A stretch of 36,489 bases of DNA from Lingula anatina (Eukaryota > Brachiopoda > Lingulata > Lingulida > Lingulidae). A model generated the notes under the pieces. It was not told where the DNA came from. It searched no databases and was given only the letters and a program-made list of their open reading frames with translations. The stretch spans positions 11,928-48,416 of the forward strand of contig NW_019773627.1 of assembly GCF_001039355.2 (NCBI RefSeq), given 5' to 3'. Within the stretch, counting starts at the first letter, position 1; each line of letters begins with the position of its first letter. Below are positions 34,124 through 36,489 of this stretch, in pieces. The position numbers and the translations under genes are program-made.

Positions 34124-34144
34124 ATGACAGAATGGCGCTGTTAA
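34124..34144 (+). promoter_or_regulatory. Short upstream ORF overlapping the P450 start
   Basis: ATG at 34124 opens a six-codon frame ending TAA at 34144. It overlaps the P450 ATG (34132) in a different frame. If the transcript starts upstream it could lower translation of the P450. Confidence 0.5.
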
Positions 34145-35676
34145 GTTTCATGCCCGACTGGTTGTTGTTGCTGCTGATCATAGCTGTTTTAACACTGATT
34201 TACGCGTTCACTTCAGCATCCGGCGACAACCGTACGAAGTTTGGACTTCCTGGGCCAGACCCTACTCCTGTACTAGGTCATTTTCCACTGATGTTTAAAC
34301 TGGGAATGATTGATTTCTACACACATCTTCGTAATTTATACGGTAAGGCGTTTGCCTTAAACCCGGGATACTTTGGTCAAAGGTTCGGAACTCTCGTGGT
34401 ATCAGATGAAGACATGTTGAAGGAAATTCTTGTCAAGCAGGCGTATGTGTTCACAGATCGCGTGGGCTCTGCCTCCAGTTCACCTATGAATAAGATGGTA
34501 ACGTTGCTGAAGGGAGATGACTGGAAGCAAGTTCGCAGCACCATGACGCCCACATTTAGTTCTGGGAAACTTCGGCTGATGCAAAGTGCTATTCTGACCA
34601 GCGCCAGCCAAGCCGTCGCCAACTTGACGGCAAAGGCACAGATGAATGAGAGTTTCGATACCAAAGAATTGTGGGGCACATACGCCATGGATACTATTTG
34701 TTCCACTGCATTTGGTGTTCAAGTAGACTCCCAGAAAAACCCAAATGAGCCTTTGGTAAAACAGGCCGAGGTTATCAACAAAATGAGCTTCGCCAACCCT
34801 TTCCTTCTTCTCGTCATAATAGCGCCACGCCTGGCCAATCTATTTAGACCGATTTTACCTTACCTGGTACCCATGGTTAGTGCTTTTAATTTCTTTATCA
34901 AAGTTACAGATGACCTCATAGAAGGCAGGAAACAATCCAAAAATCATGGCGGTAAAGATTTTCTTCAGCTGATGTTAAATGCCCATGAGATGGAGATTGA
35001 TAGTGCCGAACTAACGGAAGACGTGAAAGAGGTGGGGAAGTGGAGGAAAAGACCTTTGACTCGAGATGAAGTTGTGGCAAATGGCATAATATTTTTCGTC
35101 GCTGGTTACAACACAACATCTGATACTTTAGGATTTGCTTCTTACGAACTCGCCACAAACCCCGAAATTCAGGATCGCCTCCAGCAGGAAATTGACGACA
35201 CTCTGCAGGGTGAAGAGCCAACGTACGACAATGTCTCCACTTTACAATACCTCGACCAAGTCATAGCCGAGACCCTGAGAAAGTACCCTGTTGGTTTTAT
35301 TTTAGATCGTGTACCAAACGAAGACACCACTGTAAAAGGTATCTTCATACCCAAAGGTACAGCCGTCACCGTGCCAGTGTACGCCATACACCACGACCCA
35401 GAACTGTACCCAGACCCGGAGAAGTTTGACCCCGATCGATTCACCCCTGAGGCCAAGGCAAAGAGGAACCCCTACACCTACCTACCCTTTGGCATGGGCC
35501 CACGGAATTGTATCGGTATGCGCTTAGCTCTGCTTGAGATGAAAATTGTTCTAGTGAAGACCTTGCAGAAGTTCACGTTCAAGACCTGTGACAAAACCCA
35601 GCTAAAGTTTGGGAAGGCGCGTCCTATGAAACCGATTGATGGACTGTGGTTAAAAGTGAAGGAAAGGTCCACTTGA
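34132..35676 (+). CDS. Cytochrome P450, CYP3 clan (CYP3A/thromboxane-synthase-like), intronless
   Basis: A complete 514-residue single-exon frame, the normal length for a microsomal P450. Residues 8-26 form a hydrophobic N-terminal anchor (PDWLLLLLIIAVLTLIYAF), followed by the proline-rich hinge LPGPDPTPVLGH. The C-helix WKQVR is at 131-135. The I-helix oxygen-activation motif AGYNTT is at 324-329, ExxR (ETLR) at 380-383, the PERF-type motif DPDRF at 433-437, and the heme loop FGMGPRNCIG at 453-462, with Cys460 as iron ligand. Every residue needed for monooxygenase activity is present. Overall similarity, for example the NPYTYLPFGMGPRNCIGMRL region, places it in the CYP3 clan of xenobiotic and endogenous lipid monooxygenases on the ER. 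The substrate cannot be told. The lack of introns is unusual for the CYP3 clan and suggests retroposition or intron loss. AATAAA follows at 35736. Confidence 0.95.
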   Translation: MALLSFMPDWLLLLLIIAVLTLIYAFTSASGDNRTKFGLPGPDPTPVLGHFPLMFKLGMIDFYTHLRNLYGKAFALNPGYFGQRFGTLVVSDEDMLKEILVKQAYVFTDRVGSASSSPMNKMVTLLKGDDWKQVRSTMTPTFSSGKLRLMQSAILTSASQAVANLTAKAQMNESFDTKELWGTYAMDTICSTAFGVQVDSQKNPNEPLVKQAEVINKMSFANPFLLLVIIAPRLANLFRPILPYLVPMVSAFNFFIKVTDDLIEGRKQSKNHGGKDFLQLMLNAHEMEIDSAELTEDVKEVGKWRKRPLTRDEVVANGIIFFVAGYNTTSDTLGFASYELATNPEIQDRLQQEIDDTLQGEEPTYDNVSTLQYLDQVIAETLRKYPVGFILDRVPNEDTTVKGIFIPKGTAVTVPVYAIHHDPELYPDPEKFDPDRFTPEAKAKRNPYTYLPFGMGPRNCIGMRLALLEMKIVLVKTLQKFTFKTCDKTQLKFGKARPMKPIDGLWLKVKERST

Positions 35677-35735
35677 CTTTAGACCGACTGTACATAGCTA
35701 AATTGCATGAAATGCTGTTACAATATAAACTGCTT

Positions 35736-35741
35736 AATAAA
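35736..35741 (+). terminator. Polyadenylation signal of the P450 gene
   Basis: AATAAA 60 bases after the TGA stop, at a typical distance for a short 3' UTR. Confidence 0.65.
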
Positions 35742-36489
35742 GAACTATGATTATTATCATAATATACTCACCGGTTAGAACGGTGCGTGTTTATGTTCTC
35801 AATATGGTAAATAAAGAGGGCAGAGTGTGCATGCATTTTCTGGGCGCGGCTTTCACTAAGATTTATTGCAGTAGGATTCAGAGTAATCTGCATTCCATTT
35901 GAAAGATAGGCGAGGAGAAGGGTAGATACATAGCTACGACAAGGTTGACCTTGGTTGACTACCTTATCTTGCTATTGCTTTTCTCGGGCTCAGGTTACGC
36001 GTAGATTAAACAACACTATTCGACTGTTCCACAGTCAGGGCAAACAAACGCGGTTGGATATTGTTGGTAGACTGATATCAAAGACACTGCTCATAGGAGC
36101 AAAATAAAAAAAATGGTAATCGGACTTCAATTCACAAAATATTGCCAATTATGTGTTGGACAAGAACGTATTTTTGAACTGTTACTATGGGTCATTTGTA
36201 GTTATTGTCATAAATGTGAAGCACTTTGCTCTTTATGTCAATCTAATATGGTGAAAATGGAAACATGTCTTCCCTTTTTGCAAATTATTCCGAAGATATA
36301 TCCCGACAAAAATAATTTTAACCATTTTGATGAAACACACTTAATATGTTTTTACTCATTTTTGTTAATGCAATAAAAAACATATCTGATCAGGCCAAAC
36401 ATTACTTTAAAATTACCTACCGGTACTTGATAATAAGAGTAATAAAGATGCTATGATTAAAACATGAAAGGAATTGTGCATATGTTACC
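35742..36489. other. Right flank, no gene seen
   Basis: AT-rich sequence. An 87-codon plus-strand frame at 36113-36376 has no recognisable motif and no supporting signals. Confidence 0.5.

Larger units (their letters stand above)
31287..34131. other. Intergenic region between ODAD4 and the P450 gene
   Basis: Contains the presumed 3' UTR of the long ODAD4 form, a TTA repeat, a LINE fragment with inverted repeat, and from about 33130 onward the unannotated 5' flank of the P450 gene. Confidence 0.5.

Noticed and set aside
34377-35672. Several minus-strand frames of 64-109 codons opposite the P450
   Set aside because: Antisense shadows of a strongly coding plus-strand gene.
36113-36376. 87-codon plus-strand frame near the right end
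   Set aside because: No recognisable domain, AT-rich composition, no promoter or splice evidence.

Overview
This window is eukaryotic nuclear DNA from an AT-rich animal genome. Coding sequence is split into short exons with GT-AG introns, there are long intergenic stretches and microsatellites, and several transposon families are present. The gene content (tandem MAM/mucin membrane proteins, the motile-cilium gene ODAD4/TTC25, a CYP3-clan P450) and the many TACATGTA-type palindromes suggest a marine invertebrate, probably a lophotrochozoan such as a mollusc or brachiopod. The species assignment is inference.

Positions 1-18690, minus strand: three tandem paralogous genes for type I membrane proteins. 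Each has a 61-base signal-peptide exon, one or two MAM domains (each split over three phase-1 exons), an O-glycosylation-type Thr- or Ser-rich stalk, then a transmembrane exon and a short cytoplasmic tail. Gene A (12530-18690, 9 exons, 893 codons) has two MAM domains, a Thr/Pro mucin stalk and a tail with an NPTY motif. Gene B (6476-11138, 6 exons, 503 codons) has one MAM domain and a non-repetitive Ser/Thr stalk. Gene C (15-4896, continuing off the left edge) looks like a two-MAM gene that lost its inner MAM exons. Its first MAM exon is in phase to splice to the second domain's middle exon, and a truncated relic exon lies in that intron. A 189-bp Harbinger-like MITE sits beside a splice donor in gene A.

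Positions 18691-31286: gene A is head-to-head with ODAD4 (TTC25), the outer dynein arm docking TPR protein on the plus strand. I could trace eleven coding exons and two alternative last exons. The promoter plus first exon occurs twice (19128-20660 and 21299-22848). Between the copies lie a small LTR element, a run of N and hAT-like transposon ends. The LTR element carries a complete tRNA-like cloverleaf in its 132-bp LTR, a tRNA-Leu-type primer binding site and a polypurine tract. Copy 2 has the uninterrupted site, so the pair may be two haplotypes joined in the assembly. ODAD4 exon 4 is one base short of keeping the reading frame.

Positions 31287-36489: intergenic DNA with a LINE 3' fragment and a perfect 41-bp inverted repeat, then an intronless CYP3-clan cytochrome P450 (34132-35676, 514 aa) with all canonical P450 motifs and an overlapping short upstream ORF. 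The final 800 bp hold no gene I can support.
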